This document shows positions 8,691 to 17,335 of a stretch of 64,000 nt of DNA, piece by piece; position 1 is the stretch's first letter; each line of letters starts with the position of its first letter. The stretch covers positions 1-64,000 of the forward strand of contig CAKRNG010000002.1 in the NCBI GenBank assembly GCA_934370925.1. The letters are read 5' to 3'. Under the pieces are notes generated by a model. It worked only from the letters and a program-made list of their open reading frames with translations, was not told where the DNA came from and made no database searches. A program made the position numbers and the translations under genes. Source of the DNA: an uncultured Lacticaseibacillus sp. (GTDB lineage Bacteria; Bacillota; Bacilli; Lactobacillales; Lactobacillaceae).

Positions 8691-9209
8691 GTGGGAAAGA
8701 AGAAAACAAAGGATGCAGAGAAGACGCTCGTTGAGAAAATGCTGGATGCACAGCACGTTGCTTATGAGTCAGTCACGTTTGCAACCCATCAAGATGGCGA
8801 TGTCATGCAGATTAGTGCGGAAGAAATGGCGGTCCCACGGCACCTCGTATACAAAACGCTTGTATTAACGGGCAACAAAACGGGACCGCTAGTTGGCGTT
8901 GTGCCACTGGATATGCATATTGATTATAAAAAGCTGAGCCAAGTTTCGGGCAACAAGAAGGTGGGAATGGTGCCACTGAAGGATCTTGTTAAGACGAGTG
9001 GGTACGAGCATGGGGCTAACAATCCGGTTGGTATCCACGCACGGCACAATTATCCAATCTTTTTCGCCAATGAAGCAAAAGCAGCGGGGGAGATTATTGT
9101 TAGCGCGGGTAAAATTGGCCGTTCAGATAAAGTTAATGCAGAAGCACTTGCACAACTTGTGGGTGCAACGTTTGCGGATTTTGCCACCACAACGGAACAG
9201 GCACATTAA
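8691..9209 (+). CDS. ybaK: YbaK/EbsC-type aminoacyl-tRNA deacylase (Cys-tRNA(Pro))
   Basis: Members of this family hydrolyse mischarged tRNA, classically Cys-tRNA(Pro), in trans. The 172-residue protein has the YbaK fold signature: YKTLVLTG, the VPLDMHIDYKKLSQ segment, KKVGMVPLKDL and the late GKIGRSDKV loop. I chose GTG 8691 because GAGAGGTG sits 8 bases upstream; GTG 8682 lies inside that site. It is followed closely (12 bases) by a DUF960 gene, so they are probably co-transcribed. Confidence 0.88.
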   Translation: MGKKKTKDAEKTLVEKMLDAQHVAYESVTFATHQDGDVMQISAEEMAVPRHLVYKTLVLTGNKTGPLVGVVPLDMHIDYKKLSQVSGNKKVGMVPLKDLVKTSGYEHGANNPVGIHARHNYPIFFANEAKAAGEIIVSAGKIGRSDKVNAEALAQLVGATFADFATTTEQAH

Positions 9210-9221
9210 GGAGGCACGTTT

Positions 9222-9530
9222 ATGTTTGGCGCAAATAAAAGTCGATTTGCGACGTTTGGGGTTATTTCACGAACACCAGGCGTCATGATTGACGCTTTGT
9301 GGTCTATCATCGATAACAATTTACAGGGTGTTTTCCCTTTGCAGAACTTACTACGCTTTGAATTTCGAAATCATGATGGCCAACTGCAGGTTGTTTTTAC
9401 GGAAAAGGGCCTCGATGCGGAGTTAGCGGTGGATTTAGATTATAAGTATTTGGATAATCTCCCCGCGTCTGTGTATGCGTATGACGATGGCAATGTCCAA
9501 ACAATTCTGTTGGAAGATGAACTCGAATAA
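9222..9530 (+). CDS. DUF960-like protein
   Basis: This is a cytoplasmic protein of 102 residues of unknown role. The pattern (an early TFGVISRTPGVMIDALWSIID, a middle QNLLRFEFRN, an acidic C-terminus) resembles the DUF960 family of small Firmicutes proteins. It has a good AAGGAGG site and follows the YbaK gene by 12 bases. The family assignment is from memory of the pattern and is moderate. Confidence 0.6.
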   Translation: MFGANKSRFATFGVISRTPGVMIDALWSIIDNNLQGVFPLQNLLRFEFRNHDGQLQVVFTEKGLDAELAVDLDYKYLDNLPASVYAYDDGNVQTILLEDELE

Positions 9531-9549
9531 CGAGGCAATAAGAACGAAA

Positions 9550-9584
9550 TTGGGGCTGACCACATACTTTGTGGTCAGCCCCAA
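9550..9584 (+). terminator. Hairpin after the DUF960 gene
   Basis: TTGGGGCTGACCACA (9550-9564) pairs perfectly with TGTGGTCAGCCCCAA (9570-9584). The stem is strong but there is no T-run after it, so it may act as a transcript end stabiliser or a Rho-independent terminator of weak type. Confidence 0.6.
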
Positions 9585-9627
9585 CTAATGTCACGAATTT
9601 TCATGATTTCCTCGCGTGTATTTATTT

Positions 9628-10044
9628 TTAAGCACCAACATTGTAGCGAATGCTATCGAAATAAGAAAAATTGATGTTGGCAAGCGCACGTTCTTGTTCA
9701 CTAACACCAATCTTGAATTGGCGTTGATCTAAATGGGTGCCCTTCATCGCAAACATAATCTCCGTGATGGCTTTTTCGTATTGCTTCACGCCATCCATGA
9801 TTTCTGCGTGCATTTCTTCATATTCTTCAGGCGCAGACATCGAACGGAATTCATCGACGAATGGCTTAAAACGCGCAAGATTACGGATAAAATAGCTGTG
9901 GAGTGTTTTGGTACTTTCACTCGCAAGACATTTACCATGAATAATTTTTTCGCAGGTGTGAATGTATTCATTAAAAACCTGCTTGAAAACTAAGAGACGG
10001 TTGAGCTGGCTGCTGACGTTACTGATATAGGCATTCGTGTACAT
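9628..10044 (-). CDS. Hypothetical cytoplasmic protein
   Basis: The product has 138 residues, is mostly helical in appearance, and has no membrane segment or motif that I know (features: ESTKTLHSYFIRNLARF and MDGVKQYEKAITEIMFAMKG). ATG 10044 follows a GGGGGG site. A consensus TATAAT on the minus strand (plus 10062-10067) lies only a few bases above that site, which implies a very short leader. It is a single-gene unit with its own codon usage like that of its neighbours. Confidence 0.65.
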   Translation of the reverse strand: MYTNAYISNVSSQLNRLLVFKQVFNEYIHTCEKIIHGKCLASESTKTLHSYFIRNLARFKPFVDEFRSMSAPEEYEEMHAEIMDGVKQYEKAITEIMFAMKGTHLDQRQFKIGVSEQERALANINFSYFDSIRYNVGA

Positions 10045-10273
10045 AATTTTTCCCCCCAAGGATTATACGTTGTGTAACTGAATCGCTTACAAGAATATCT
10101 TACCAATCGCAAAACTAATTTGCAACATTAAGGAAGGTTTATACCGTAAAGCGTGAAATTATTTACGGCATAAGAATCTACGGAAAAATCTATCGTTAAA
10201 TAAGTTTTTTGATTGGTGTTGCATAATGGTTTTGGAATGATAAAGTTTAACTAATAAGGGAAGGGAATTAACG

Positions 10274-10492
10274 ATGAGTGAAAAAGAGCTACGCGCATTA
10301 ATCGCCCGATGTAGTGATGAAGTGGTAAGTACCCACTACACGGAGGAAAAGGTTGCTAAACGGGCAACGAATTGGCAGGCGGGAAACAAAGAAGCACCGG
10401 ATGCGGCAGAAACGTTGACCATGACGCTGGCGGAAGCACGTCAATTTAGTGAGGAACTTCTATTTCATGTCTTGAAGGAACTGCAGAAATAA
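10274..10492 (+). CDS. Small hypothetical protein
   Basis: This acidic, helical 72-residue protein begins MSEKELRALIARC and has no recognised domain. A clear AAGGGAAGG-type site precedes ATG 10274, and a promoter-like TTGCAT (10219-10224), 16-bp spacer, TAAAGT (10241-10246) lies upstream. It stands alone. Its function is unknown. Confidence 0.55.
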   Translation: MSEKELRALIARCSDEVVSTHYTEEKVAKRATNWQAGNKEAPDAAETLTMTLAEARQFSEELLFHVLKELQK

Positions 10493-11007
10493 ATGACAAC
10501 CTCGCGAGGTGACACCTTGCTGTTGCAGAGCTCGCTTTACATTAAATAACATATAAGCAGAGGCGTTGCTGAGTATTTAATCATGAGCTCGTGACTGCAG
10601 CGGGTTAAAGCGAAATACTTGGCGTAAAAAGAGTGCACGGTGGCATAGCGATTAATTTAAGATGGTGATTTCGCGTTGAATTCGTTTTCTTGATCAAGCT
10701 ACTGTTTACGTTGCCTCAGCGTCAATATCTTTCTATACGCAGCAGACCGTTTCCGTCTTGGGTTTCCATGAAGTTAATCATCTATAAGTGTTATGTTTTA
10801 AAGAACGTACGATATGTTAAAAAGATGATGGTGCGCGTTTATTTTTGAGCAAAGGCTGAGTTGGCATCAATGGGCGAATATGACATTTATATTTCAATAT
10901 AAATTGGTTTATTTTTAAATGCGTCTTTTTTGTTTGCAGGGGACAAGTAAAGGGACAAGTAAAGGGACAAGTAGCTTCCGTTTTATACCGGTTTGTTCCG
11001 AAAAGAA
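10493..11007. other. Gene-poor AT-rich stretch beside tRNA-Ser
   Basis: About 515 bases hold no convincing gene. The sequence is richer in A+T than its surroundings, as if of different origin. A short 12-base tandem repeat lies at 10940-10973. The position just beyond the 3' end of a tRNA gene is a classical integration site, but no integrase or duplicated tRNA end is visible. Confidence 0.5.
10940..10973. repeat. 12-bp tandem repeat (GGGACAAGTAAA, 2.8 copies)
   Basis: GGGACAAGTAAA occurs at 10940-10951 and 10952-10963, and its first ten bases recur at 10964-10973. The units are identical. It lies about 100 bases beyond the 3' end of tRNA-Ser, past the tRNA terminator. Its role is unknown. 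Confidence 0.85.
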
Positions 11008-11045
11008 AAGAGGCAAAACGCTGATAAATCAACGTTTTGCCTCTT
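11008..11045 (-). terminator. Terminator of tRNA-Ser
   Basis: AAGAGGCAAAACG (11008-11020) pairs perfectly with CGTTTTGCCTCTT (11033-11045). On the minus strand it is followed by a T-rich tract (complement of 10999-11007), so it ends the tRNA transcript. Confidence 0.8.
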
Positions 11046-11073
11046 GTTGCGGAAGATTCCGAAGTGCTATAAA

Positions 11074-11159
11074 GGAGAGTACAGGATTTGAACCTGCGCG
11101 CCGGTATTACCGGTTCGACGGATTTCGAGTCCGTTGCATTACCACTCTGCCAACTCTCC
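11074..11159 (-). tRNA. tRNA-Ser (anticodon CGA)
   Basis: Read on the minus strand, an 86-nt tRNA with a 7-bp acceptor arm (GGAGAGT pairing with ACTCTCC), a long variable arm typical of tRNA-Ser, a T-arm GGTTCAAATCC, and an anticodon stem CGGA/TCCG with loop CTCGAAA. The anticodon CGA (complement of 11125-11127) reads UCG. The CCA end is not encoded. It has its own terminator. Confidence 0.93.
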
Positions 11160-11269
11160 ATGTTTGACAACGGAAGTAATTATAGCAAAAAAGTCATCAG
11201 TTGGGAAGAAAGAAGTAAACAAAAGGGTTCTTCAATAGAAAACAACTTCACCCACGAGGAGGTGTACCC

Positions 11270-11620
11270 ATGAAGCGACAAGCCTTCATGACGTACTGTC
11301 AATCAGAATTTTCGATGCAAGCAGATCATCCATTTAAACGTGACCCAGAAATTGTTGCGTTACGTCATCCAAACGGAAAATGGTTTGCGCTGGTAATGCA
11401 CGTGGCTTATGCAAAATTGGGATTACCAGGTGATGACAGCCACGACATCGTGAACTTAAAGGTTGAACCGGAACTCAATTCCATTTTGCAAATTCAACCA
11501 GGATTTTTCCCAGGCTACCACATGAATAAAACACACTGGTTGAGCGTACAGTTAGATCAATTTGAGCGACCTGAAATATTATCGGACTTAATTGAAGGAA
11601 GCTATCAAGCGACTAGATAG
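11270..11620 (+). CDS. MmcQ/YjbR family protein
   Basis: The 116-residue protein matches the MmcQ/YjbR fold (DUF419), which has a double-wing DNA-binding-like structure but no established function. Visible signature: HPNGKWFALVM in the first half, VNLKVEPELN, the PGFFPGYHMNKTHWLSV segment and a final DLIEGSY. ATG 11270 follows a GAGGAGGTG site. It appears to be a single-gene unit. Confidence 0.85.
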   Translation: MKRQAFMTYCQSEFSMQADHPFKRDPEIVALRHPNGKWFALVMHVAYAKLGLPGDDSHDIVNLKVEPELNSILQIQPGFFPGYHMNKTHWLSVQLDQFERPEILSDLIEGSYQATR

Positions 11621-11649
11621 CGATACGAACGGCTAATTCTACATTGTGG

Positions 11650-11737
11650 GAGTATTCGCCCATAGTGTACAATACTCTAGGACTAAATCCGCTGCTTTGG
11701 CCCCCGCCAAAGCAGAAGCGACACATTCTTCTATAAT
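11650..11737 (+). promoter_or_regulatory. Two hairpins and a -10 box before the DUF3013-prmA operon
   Basis: GAGTATT (11650-11656) pairs with AATACTC (11671-11677). A second, perfect 10-bp stem CTGCTTTGGC/GCCAAAGCAG (11692-11115 region: arms 11692-11701 and 11706-11715) has a CCCC loop. A TATAAT at 11732-11737 follows and probably starts the DUF3013-prmA-rsmE operon. Neither hairpin has a T-run; their role is unclear. Confidence 0.5.
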
Positions 11738-11778
11738 AGTAGAAACAAACAACCAGACAACAAATTGCGGAGGCAAAC

Positions 11779-12276
11779 ATGAAAGCAACAGAAAACATGC
11801 TCGATTATATTGGTGACAAGATGGACGCCCTAGATTTTGATGGCGACTTGAACCTCAACTGGGACAAGAGTGCACACGTCATTGAACTGGAATACACCAT
11901 GACGGTTATCACGGATAAGGATTACACCATCGAGAATCAGGATGGCGAAGTCGCTGAAACAGGTGAAGTAAGTTACGACGATGCTGTTCTCTTCTTCGAT
12001 AAGACCCGACTGAAGGGCGAAGATTACGTCGACAACTACTTGGCAGTCATTCCATTTGCGGGTAAGAAGGGAATCGATCAGGCAACCGTTGATGGTTTCT
12101 TCGACTACTTCCAGCAAGTGCTCGATGATGGCGAAAGCGATCTGCTTGACTTTGTGGATGGCACCGGTGAAGATGACGAATTTGAGGTCACGTTTGATCA
12201 GGCACAGTTAGACGCGACAATTAGCGAACAGCCAGCTGCGAAAGCGGACGTTTTTTACGCTTACCCTAAGTACTAG
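11779..12276 (+). CDS. DUF3013 family protein
   Basis: This very acidic cytoplasmic protein of 165 residues belongs to the DUF3013 group that is regularly found just before prmA in lactobacilli. It has no known activity. Features are an N-terminal MLDYIGDKMDAL helix and alternating beta-like segments with conserved aromatic residues (YTMTVITDKDYTIENQDG). It has a GCGGAGG site and lies 17 bases before prmA, so it is co-transcribed. Confidence 0.8.
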   Translation: MKATENMLDYIGDKMDALDFDGDLNLNWDKSAHVIELEYTMTVITDKDYTIENQDGEVAETGEVSYDDAVLFFDKTRLKGEDYVDNYLAVIPFAGKKGIDQATVDGFFDYFQQVLDDGESDLLDFVDGTGEDDEFEVTFDQAQLDATISEQPAAKADVFYAYPKY

Positions 12277-12293
12277 AACGGAGACGACAACTG

Positions 12294-13190
12294 ATGGAAT
12301 GGGTCATGATTACGGCAAACACGACAACGGAAGCAGTCGAGGCCATCAGCAACCTGATGCTTGAAGCGGACGCAGAAGGAATTCAAGTGGCCGATGTGGA
12401 CACCGATACGTCATTGACGGCGGGCATGGCGCGTGTCACCGGCTTCTTTCCGCCAACCGTCTCTGCAGCAGAGCGAATGGTAGAAATTGTACAGCGAGTC
12501 CAGGGATTGACACAATTCGGTATCGATATTGGTGCCGGCACAGTTACGAACGACACGGTGTCAGATGAAAGCTGGGCGCACACCTGGGAAAAGTACTACC
12601 ATGCAGAACGGGTAACACGTTATTTGACGGTTGTGCCAAAGTGGGAAGATTATACACCGACACAGACTGATGAAATCCCGCTGATTCTGGATCCTGGACA
12701 GGCATTCGGCACGGGAACGCACCCGACGACGCGCTTGACGTTGGGCTTGCTTGAAAATGTCCTGCGTGGTGGCGAAGAAATCATTGACGTTGGGACAGGC
12801 TCTGGCGTGTTGGCGATTGCGGCAATGCGAATGGGGTCCAAGCACGTTCTGGCGACCGATATTGACGACATTGCAGTTGCGAGTGCCGAGAAGAATATCG
12901 CGCTCAATCCTGTTACGAACATTGACGTGATTGCCAGTGACCTTCTGAACGGTGTTGAGGCGCAGGCTGACCTCGTTTTGGCGAACATGCTACCCGTTGT
13001 TCTGGTGCCACTGATTGCACAAGTACCAAACGTGTTACGGGCAGGGGGACACATGCTCCTGTCGGGGATCATTACGGAACAAGAGGCGGGCGTGATGACC
13101 GCGTTAGCTGAAAATGGCTTTCACCTGGTTGAACGACGGCAGGAAGGCGATTGGCTCGGTCTTCACGTGACGCTTGGGGGACTTGATTAA
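12294..13190 (+). CDS. prmA: Ribosomal protein L11 methyltransferase
   Basis: PrmA trimethylates ribosomal protein L11 with S-adenosylmethionine. The 298-residue protein has an N-terminal L11-recognition domain (1-~115), the conserved DPGQAFGTGTHPTT loop (near 140) and the SAM-binding DVGTGSGVLAIAA motif (near 165), followed by NMLPVVL, the substrate-side motif corresponding to NIL. The length is normal. Its stop overlaps the rsmE start (TAATG), so the two are translationally coupled. Confidence 0.93.
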   Translation: MEWVMITANTTTEAVEAISNLMLEADAEGIQVADVDTDTSLTAGMARVTGFFPPTVSAAERMVEIVQRVQGLTQFGIDIGAGTVTNDTVSDESWAHTWEKYYHAERVTRYLTVVPKWEDYTPTQTDEIPLILDPGQAFGTGTHPTTRLTLGLLENVLRGGEEIIDVGTGSGVLAIAAMRMGSKHVLATDIDDIAVASAEKNIALNPVTNIDVIASDLLNGVEAQADLVLANMLPVVLVPLIAQVPNVLRAGGHMLLSGIITEQEAGVMTALAENGFHLVERRQEGDWLGLHVTLGGLD

Positions 13191-13918
13191 TGCAGCGATA
13201 TTTCACTGATTCTCCCTTACAGCTTGGTGCGTTGGTCACGCTCGATAAGGAGATTGCCCACCACGCCGTGACCGTTTTACGGATGCAAGTGGGGGCGATG
13301 TTCGAATTAGCGCATGCAGGACGGGCATACCACGTGACAATTACCGAGACCTCTCCGCTGACGGTGCAGGTGACTGATGAAATCTCGCGTCATGTCGAGT
13401 TACCGGTTCAGGTCACGCTTGTTTGCGGGTTAAGCAAAGCACAAAAACCTGAGTGGATTGTGCAAAAAGCCACGGAACTTGGCGCAACAACGATTTACTT
13501 TGCCGGTAGTCAGTGGGCAACCGTGCGCTGGCCACAAGAGAAGGTGGCCAAGAAGTTGGCGCGTTTGCAGCAGGTGGCAATTAGCGCTGCGGAGCAAAGT
13601 CACCGGGACGTGGTGCCGACCGTCGACTTTATGCCAACCTTAACCGATGCCGCAGAACTCACGGCGGATGCCAAGGTAGTGGCATATGAAGAAAGCGCAA
13701 AGGCGGGCGAGACCGGCGCATTGGTCACGGCATTACAAGCAAAGCCGACGCATCTAGTTGCCGTTTTTGGTCCAGAAGGTGGGTTAGCACCGGCAGAGGT
13801 GACGCAGTTAACCAATGCCGCGTTTGTTACTGCCGGGTTAGGGCCACGTATCTTGCGGACTGAGACGGCGCCGCTTTATTTATTGAGCGTTGTTTCTGCA
13901 TTAACAGAATTAATGTAA
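13190..13918 (+). CDS. rsmE: 16S rRNA (uracil1498-N3)-methyltransferase
   Basis: RsmE methylates N3 of U1498 in 16S rRNA. The 242-residue SPOUT enzyme has an N-terminal PUA-like domain and a C-terminal knot with FGPEGGLAPAEV (near 195) and LGPRILRTETAPLYLLS, the SAM-binding hallmark. It overlaps prmA by one base and closes the DUF3013-prmA-rsmE operon. Confidence 0.93.
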   Translation: MQRYFTDSPLQLGALVTLDKEIAHHAVTVLRMQVGAMFELAHAGRAYHVTITETSPLTVQVTDEISRHVELPVQVTLVCGLSKAQKPEWIVQKATELGATTIYFAGSQWATVRWPQEKVAKKLARLQQVAISAAEQSHRDVVPTVDFMPTLTDAAELTADAKVVAYEESAKAGETGALVTALQAKPTHLVAVFGPEGGLAPAEVTQLTNAAFVTAGLGPRILRTETAPLYLLSVVSALTELM

Positions 13919-13935
13919 TCTAAGGGTTAGAAAAC

Positions 13936-13964
13936 TTGGTTTGGGATTCGTTTCAGGGTATAAT
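13936..13964 (+). promoter_or_regulatory. Promoter of the small membrane gene at 14003
   Basis: TTGGTT (13936-13941), a 17-bp spacer and consensus TATAAT (13959-13964) lie 38 bases before the next start codon. Confidence 0.7.
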
Positions 13965-14002
13965 TTTTATTTATAGAAATCAGATTCCATTCGGAGGCAC
14001 TT

Positions 14003-14326
14003 ATGCAAAAACTCAATGCTTGGTGGCAGCAGCCACTCACACTCTCAATTTTATTCAGCGCAGTGATGGCGATTATTGCACCCATCTTCTTTAAGCTGGT
14101 ACACGTGCACATCGCTTGGCGTGTGGGTTTGCTGTTCATCGTCATTAACACCATCTTCGCTTGGTGGTTGGGACGTTACACGAAGCAGCACAAACTCTTT
14201 TGGGGCGTTATTCTCGTTTTCCCAATTCTTTTTGCCGGAATGGTTTACTGGCGATACGCACGGTATGATTATTGGTTCGTTCTCTTATATGCAGTTGTGA
14301 GCTTGCTCGCACTTGCAAAGGACTAA
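14003..14326 (+). CDS. Small integral membrane protein of unknown function
   Basis: The product has 107 residues and four hydrophobic segments (about 12-32, 37-56, 63-82 and 88-104), so it is almost wholly in the membrane. I recognise no family or catalytic motif. ATG 14003 has a CGGAGG site. It has its own promoter and terminator between rsmE and relA. Confidence 0.65.
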   Translation: MQKLNAWWQQPLTLSILFSAVMAIIAPIFFKLVHVHIAWRVGLLFIVINTIFAWWLGRYTKQHKLFWGVILVFPILFAGMVYWRYARYDYWFVLLYAVVSLLALAKD

Positions 14327-14367
14327 CAATAGATAGAAGCAATTGGTGTTTGCCATTCGCAAGTAGG

Positions 14368-14419
14368 GCAGATTGAGGTGTGATTCCGGATTTTGGCGGA
14401 CGCTTCAATCTGCTTTTTT
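14368..14419 (+). terminator. Terminator before relA
   Basis: GCAGATTGA (14368-14376) pairs with TCAATCTGC (14405-14413) in a long hairpin, followed by six T (14414-14419). Confidence 0.8.
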
Positions 14420-14460
14420 GATTGAAGCACGTTCCCTATACCAAAAGCATGATTCCAACA

Positions 14461-14539
14461 TGGACAATCAAAGGAATAGCTGTGTATAATCAAATTAGAT
14501 AATTCGTGGTAAGGGCACGCACATCGGTGACGTGCTTTT
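14461..14539 (+). promoter_or_regulatory. relA promoter and leader hairpin
   Basis: TGGACA (14461-14466), 18-bp spacer and TATAAT (14485-14490) form a promoter. In the short leader GCACG-CAC (14515-14522) pairs with GTG-A-CGTGC (14527-14535) and TTTTATTG follows, so the leader could hold a weak terminator ahead of the relA ribosome site. The attenuation idea is inferred. Confidence 0.5.
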
Positions 14540-14559
14540 ATTGTATGGGGATGACAATC

Positions 14560-16803
14560 ATGGCAGAAGAACCAGAACTAACACAAGAGGAAGTTTACGC
14601 AATTTGCGCGGGCTACATGAACGAAGAACATCTGGAGTTCGTGAAGAAGGCCTATGATTTTGCGGCGTACGTGCATAAAGACCAGGCGCGCAAGAGTGGT
14701 GAACCGTACATTATTCACCCAATTCAGGTTGCGGGAATTCTTGCTCAGCTCAAGATGGACCCAGAAACCGTTGCGTCCGGCTATTTGCATGACGTGGTCG
14801 AGGACACGAACATCACGTTAGGCGACATCAACGAGCTTTTCGGTAAGGATGTTGCCGTTATCGTGGATGGCCTGACGAAGCTGAGTAAAGTGACGTACGT
14901 GGCCCACAAGGATGAACTGGCCGAAAACCACCGTAAGATGCTTATTGCGATGGCGCGGGATTTGCGTGTCATCATGGTGAAACTGGCCGACCGGTTGCAC
15001 AACATGCGGACACTCATGCATTTACGGCCTGACAAACAACGCCGAATTGCCAGTGAGACGCTCGATATTTTTGCGCCACTTGCTGATCGGTTGGGGATTA
15101 GCACCATTAAGTGGGAACTGGAAGACCTTTCGCTTCGATACCTCAACCCACAGCAGTACCATCGAATTGCGTCCCTGATGAACTCGAAACGGGCCGAACG
15201 TGAAGCCTACATTCAGTCTGCCATTACCGACATTAACAACGCACTGGGTGATTTGCACATCGAGTACGAAATTTATGGGCGGCCAAAGCACATTTACTCC
15301 ATCTACAAGAAGATGCGGGACAAGCACAAGCAGTTTGAAGAACTCTATGATCTGCTGGCAATTCGTGTGGTCACCAAGTCCATTAAGGATTGCTACGCCG
15401 TTTTAGGGGCCATCCACACCCAGTGGAAGCCAATGCCTGGTCGGTTTAAAGATTACATTGCGATGCCTAAAGCCAACTTGTACCAGAGTATTCACACAAC
15501 GGTGATTGGCCCAGAAGGTAAGCCGCTAGAAGTGCAGATTCGGACGGAAGAAATGCACCACGTGGCTGAATATGGGGTTGCGGCGCACTGGGCGTATAAG
15601 GAAGGACAGACTGCCGAAGTTCAGTACGATAACGACGGTAAGAAGTTGGACTTGTTCCGTGAAATCCTTGAAATTCAGGATGAAAGCACCAACGCCGCTG
15701 ACTTCATGGAGAGCGTCAAAGGGGATGTCTTTGGCGACCGTGTTTACGTGTTCACGCCACGTGGGGACGTTTTCGAACTACCCAAGGGGGCGAATACGCT
15801 CGATTTTGCCTACCTCGTGCACACGGAAGTCGGAAATCATACGGTTGGGGCCAAGGTTAACGGGAAGATTGTGCCACTGAATTACCAGCTGAAGAACGGG
15901 GACATCATCGAGATGCTTACGTCGGCTGGGAGTAGTCCGAGCCGTGACTGGGTGAACTTGGTCTTCACGTCGCGGGCACGGAACAAGATTCGCCGATACT
16001 TTAAGCAAGAAGACAAAGAAGATAACGCCATCAAGGGACGCGACTTGCTGGAACGGCAGCTGGTTGAAATGGGACTGCACCCGAACGAATTCATGGGTAA
16101 GGAACCGATGCACCAACTGTTACAGCGGTTGAACTATGCCTCCGAAGATGAACTGCTGAGCGCGATTGGATACGGTGAGTTAACGCCGCTCGTTGTGGCG
16201 AACCGGTTAACTGAAAAGTACCGGCATGATAAGGAAGCAGCTGAACAGCGGGAACGTGAAGCTGCTATTTTAAGTCAAAACAAGAAATACACCACTGTAT
16301 CGAAGTCCAAGATGCAGAAGCCGGCCGCGAAGACGAATAGTGCGGGCAATGGCGAAGGCGTCATCATTGAAGGCGTCGACAACTTACTGGTTCACCTGGC
16401 TAAGTGTTGTCTGCCCGTACCCGGAGACAAGATTGTGGGGTACGTGACGAAGGGGCGTGGGGTGACCATTCACCGTGCAGACTGTCCGAACGTGACGAAC
16501 AATCCGCAAGAGGCATCCCGGCTCATCGAAGTTAGCTGGCAACGGAAGACAGACACCGCACAGTCCTTTAACGCGGATTTGGAAATTTACGGGTTCAACC
16601 GTAATGGTCTGTTGAATGAAGTATTGCAGGTTCTGAACGCACAGACGAAGAACCTCAACAATATTAACGGACGGGTAGACCACGATAAGATGGCGGATAT
16701 TCACGTCACGGTTGGGATTAGTAACCTCGCACACCTGGACCGCATGATTGAAGCCATCAAGAATATTCCGGATGTCTATGAAGTCAAACGATCTAACGGG
16801 TAA
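14560..16803 (+). CDS. relA: Bifunctional (p)ppGpp synthetase/hydrolase (Rel)
   Basis: Rel makes (p)ppGpp on starved ribosomes and also degrades it. The 747-residue protein has the HD hydrolase domain (LHDVVEDTN and neighbours, about 30-180), the synthetase domain (YQSIHTTV near 310; LEVQIRTEEMHH), a TGS domain (VFTPRGDVFELPKGAN, about 390-450), a Cys-rich part with CCLPVPGD (near 615) and a C-terminal ACT domain. I chose ATG 14560; in-frame starts upstream lie in the leader hairpin. Gene order relA-dtd is usual for Firmicutes. Confidence 0.95.
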   Translation: MAEEPELTQEEVYAICAGYMNEEHLEFVKKAYDFAAYVHKDQARKSGEPYIIHPIQVAGILAQLKMDPETVASGYLHDVVEDTNITLGDINELFGKDVAVIVDGLTKLSKVTYVAHKDELAENHRKMLIAMARDLRVIMVKLADRLHNMRTLMHLRPDKQRRIASETLDIFAPLADRLGISTIKWELEDLSLRYLNPQQYHRIASLMNSKRAEREAYIQSAITDINNALGDLHIEYEIYGRPKHIYSIYKKMRDKHKQFEELYDLLAIRVVTKSIKDCYAVLGAIHTQWKPMPGRFKDYIAMPKANLYQSIHTTVIGPEGKPLEVQIRTEEMHHVAEYGVAAHWAYKEGQTAEVQYDNDGKKLDLFREILEIQDESTNAADFMESVKGDVFGDRVYVFTPRGDVFELPKGANTLDFAYLVHTEVGNHTVGAKVNGKIVPLNYQLKNGDIIEMLTSAGSSPSRDWVNLVFTSRARNKIRRYFKQEDKEDNAIKGRDLLERQLVEMGLHPNEFMGKEPMHQLLQRLNYASEDELLSAIGYGELTPLVVANRLTEKYRHDKEAAEQREREAAILSQNKKYTTVSKSKMQKPAAKTNSAGNGEGVIIEGVDNLLVHLAKCCLPVPGDKIVGYVTKGRGVTIHRADCPNVTNNPQEASRLIEVSWQRKTDTAQSFNADLEIYGFNRNGLLNEVLQVLNAQTKNLNNINGRVDHDKMADIHVTVGISNLAHLDRMIEAIKNIPDVYEVKRSNG

Positions 16804-16817
16804 CTTTTTTGTGAGAT

Positions 16818-16859
16818 GAGGCTGCGCTAAAAGACGGGTGTGACTTGGACTAATCGCAC
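16818..16859 (+). repeat. Intergenic repeat family R1, member E (short, degenerate)
   Basis: GAGGCTGCGCTAAAAGAC at 16818-16835 and CTTGGACTAATCGCAC at 16844-16859 match the two ends of member D (51595-51652), but the middle is 12-14 bases shorter. It lies between relA and dtd, just before the dtd ribosome site. Confidence 0.65.
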
Positions 16860-16888
16860 GGTCTTATCTATCGTCGGAGGAATTAAAC

Positions 16889-17335
16889 ATGCGACTCATT
16901 GTACAGCGCGTCACGGAAGCATCCGTTGCCATTGAGGGCAAGACGGTTGGTGCCATCAAGCAGGGCTATATGGTCCTTGTCGGTGTTGGTCAGGGAGATA
17001 CAGAAGTAGAAGTCGATAAGCTCGCGCAGAAACTAGTGAAGTTGCGTGTCTTCAGTGATGCGGCAGGGAAGATGAATTTGTCTATCCGTGACGTGGCTGG
17101 GCAAATTCTCTCAATTTCGCAATTTACATTGTATGCAGATACGCGTCATGGTAATCGACCTGGTTTTTCGCTTGCAGGTGCACCTGAACTGGGCAAAAGA
17201 CTTTATGACCTGTTTAATGACCAGTTGCGTGGCCTCGGTTTGCCAGTAGAAACGGGCGAATTTGGCGCAGATATGGCGGTCAGTTTGGTGAACGACGGAC
17301 CCGTGACAATTATTTTAGATACGGCGGTAATGTAA
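16889..17335 (+). CDS. dtd: D-aminoacyl-tRNA deacylase
   Basis: Dtd removes D-amino acids (and glycine from tRNA-Ala) from mischarged tRNA. The 148-residue protein shows the family signature: the N-terminal [13 protein letters not shown], the SQFTLYAD active-site segment (near residue 78) and the cross-subunit [12 protein letters not shown] motif (near 135). The length is typical. A CGGAGG site precedes it, and its stop overlaps the start of the following HAD gene (TAATG). Confidence 0.95.
   Translation: MRLIVQRVTEASVAIEGKTVGAIKQGYMVLVGVGQGDTEVEVDKLAQKLVKLRVFSDAAGKMNLSIRDVAGQILSISQFTLYADTRHGNRPGFSLAGAPELGKRLYDLFNDQLRGLGLPVETGEFGADMAVSLVNDGPVTIILDTAVM

Noticed and set aside
10940..10973. Tandem repeat as a small CRISPR array
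   Set aside because: Units of 12 bases are directly abutting with no spacers, and there are no cas genes.
10817..11170. Long open frame on the minus strand across the tRNA region
   Set aside because: It runs through tRNA-Ser, its terminator and the tandem repeat; the repeated CPFT peptide is just the 12-base repeat translated.
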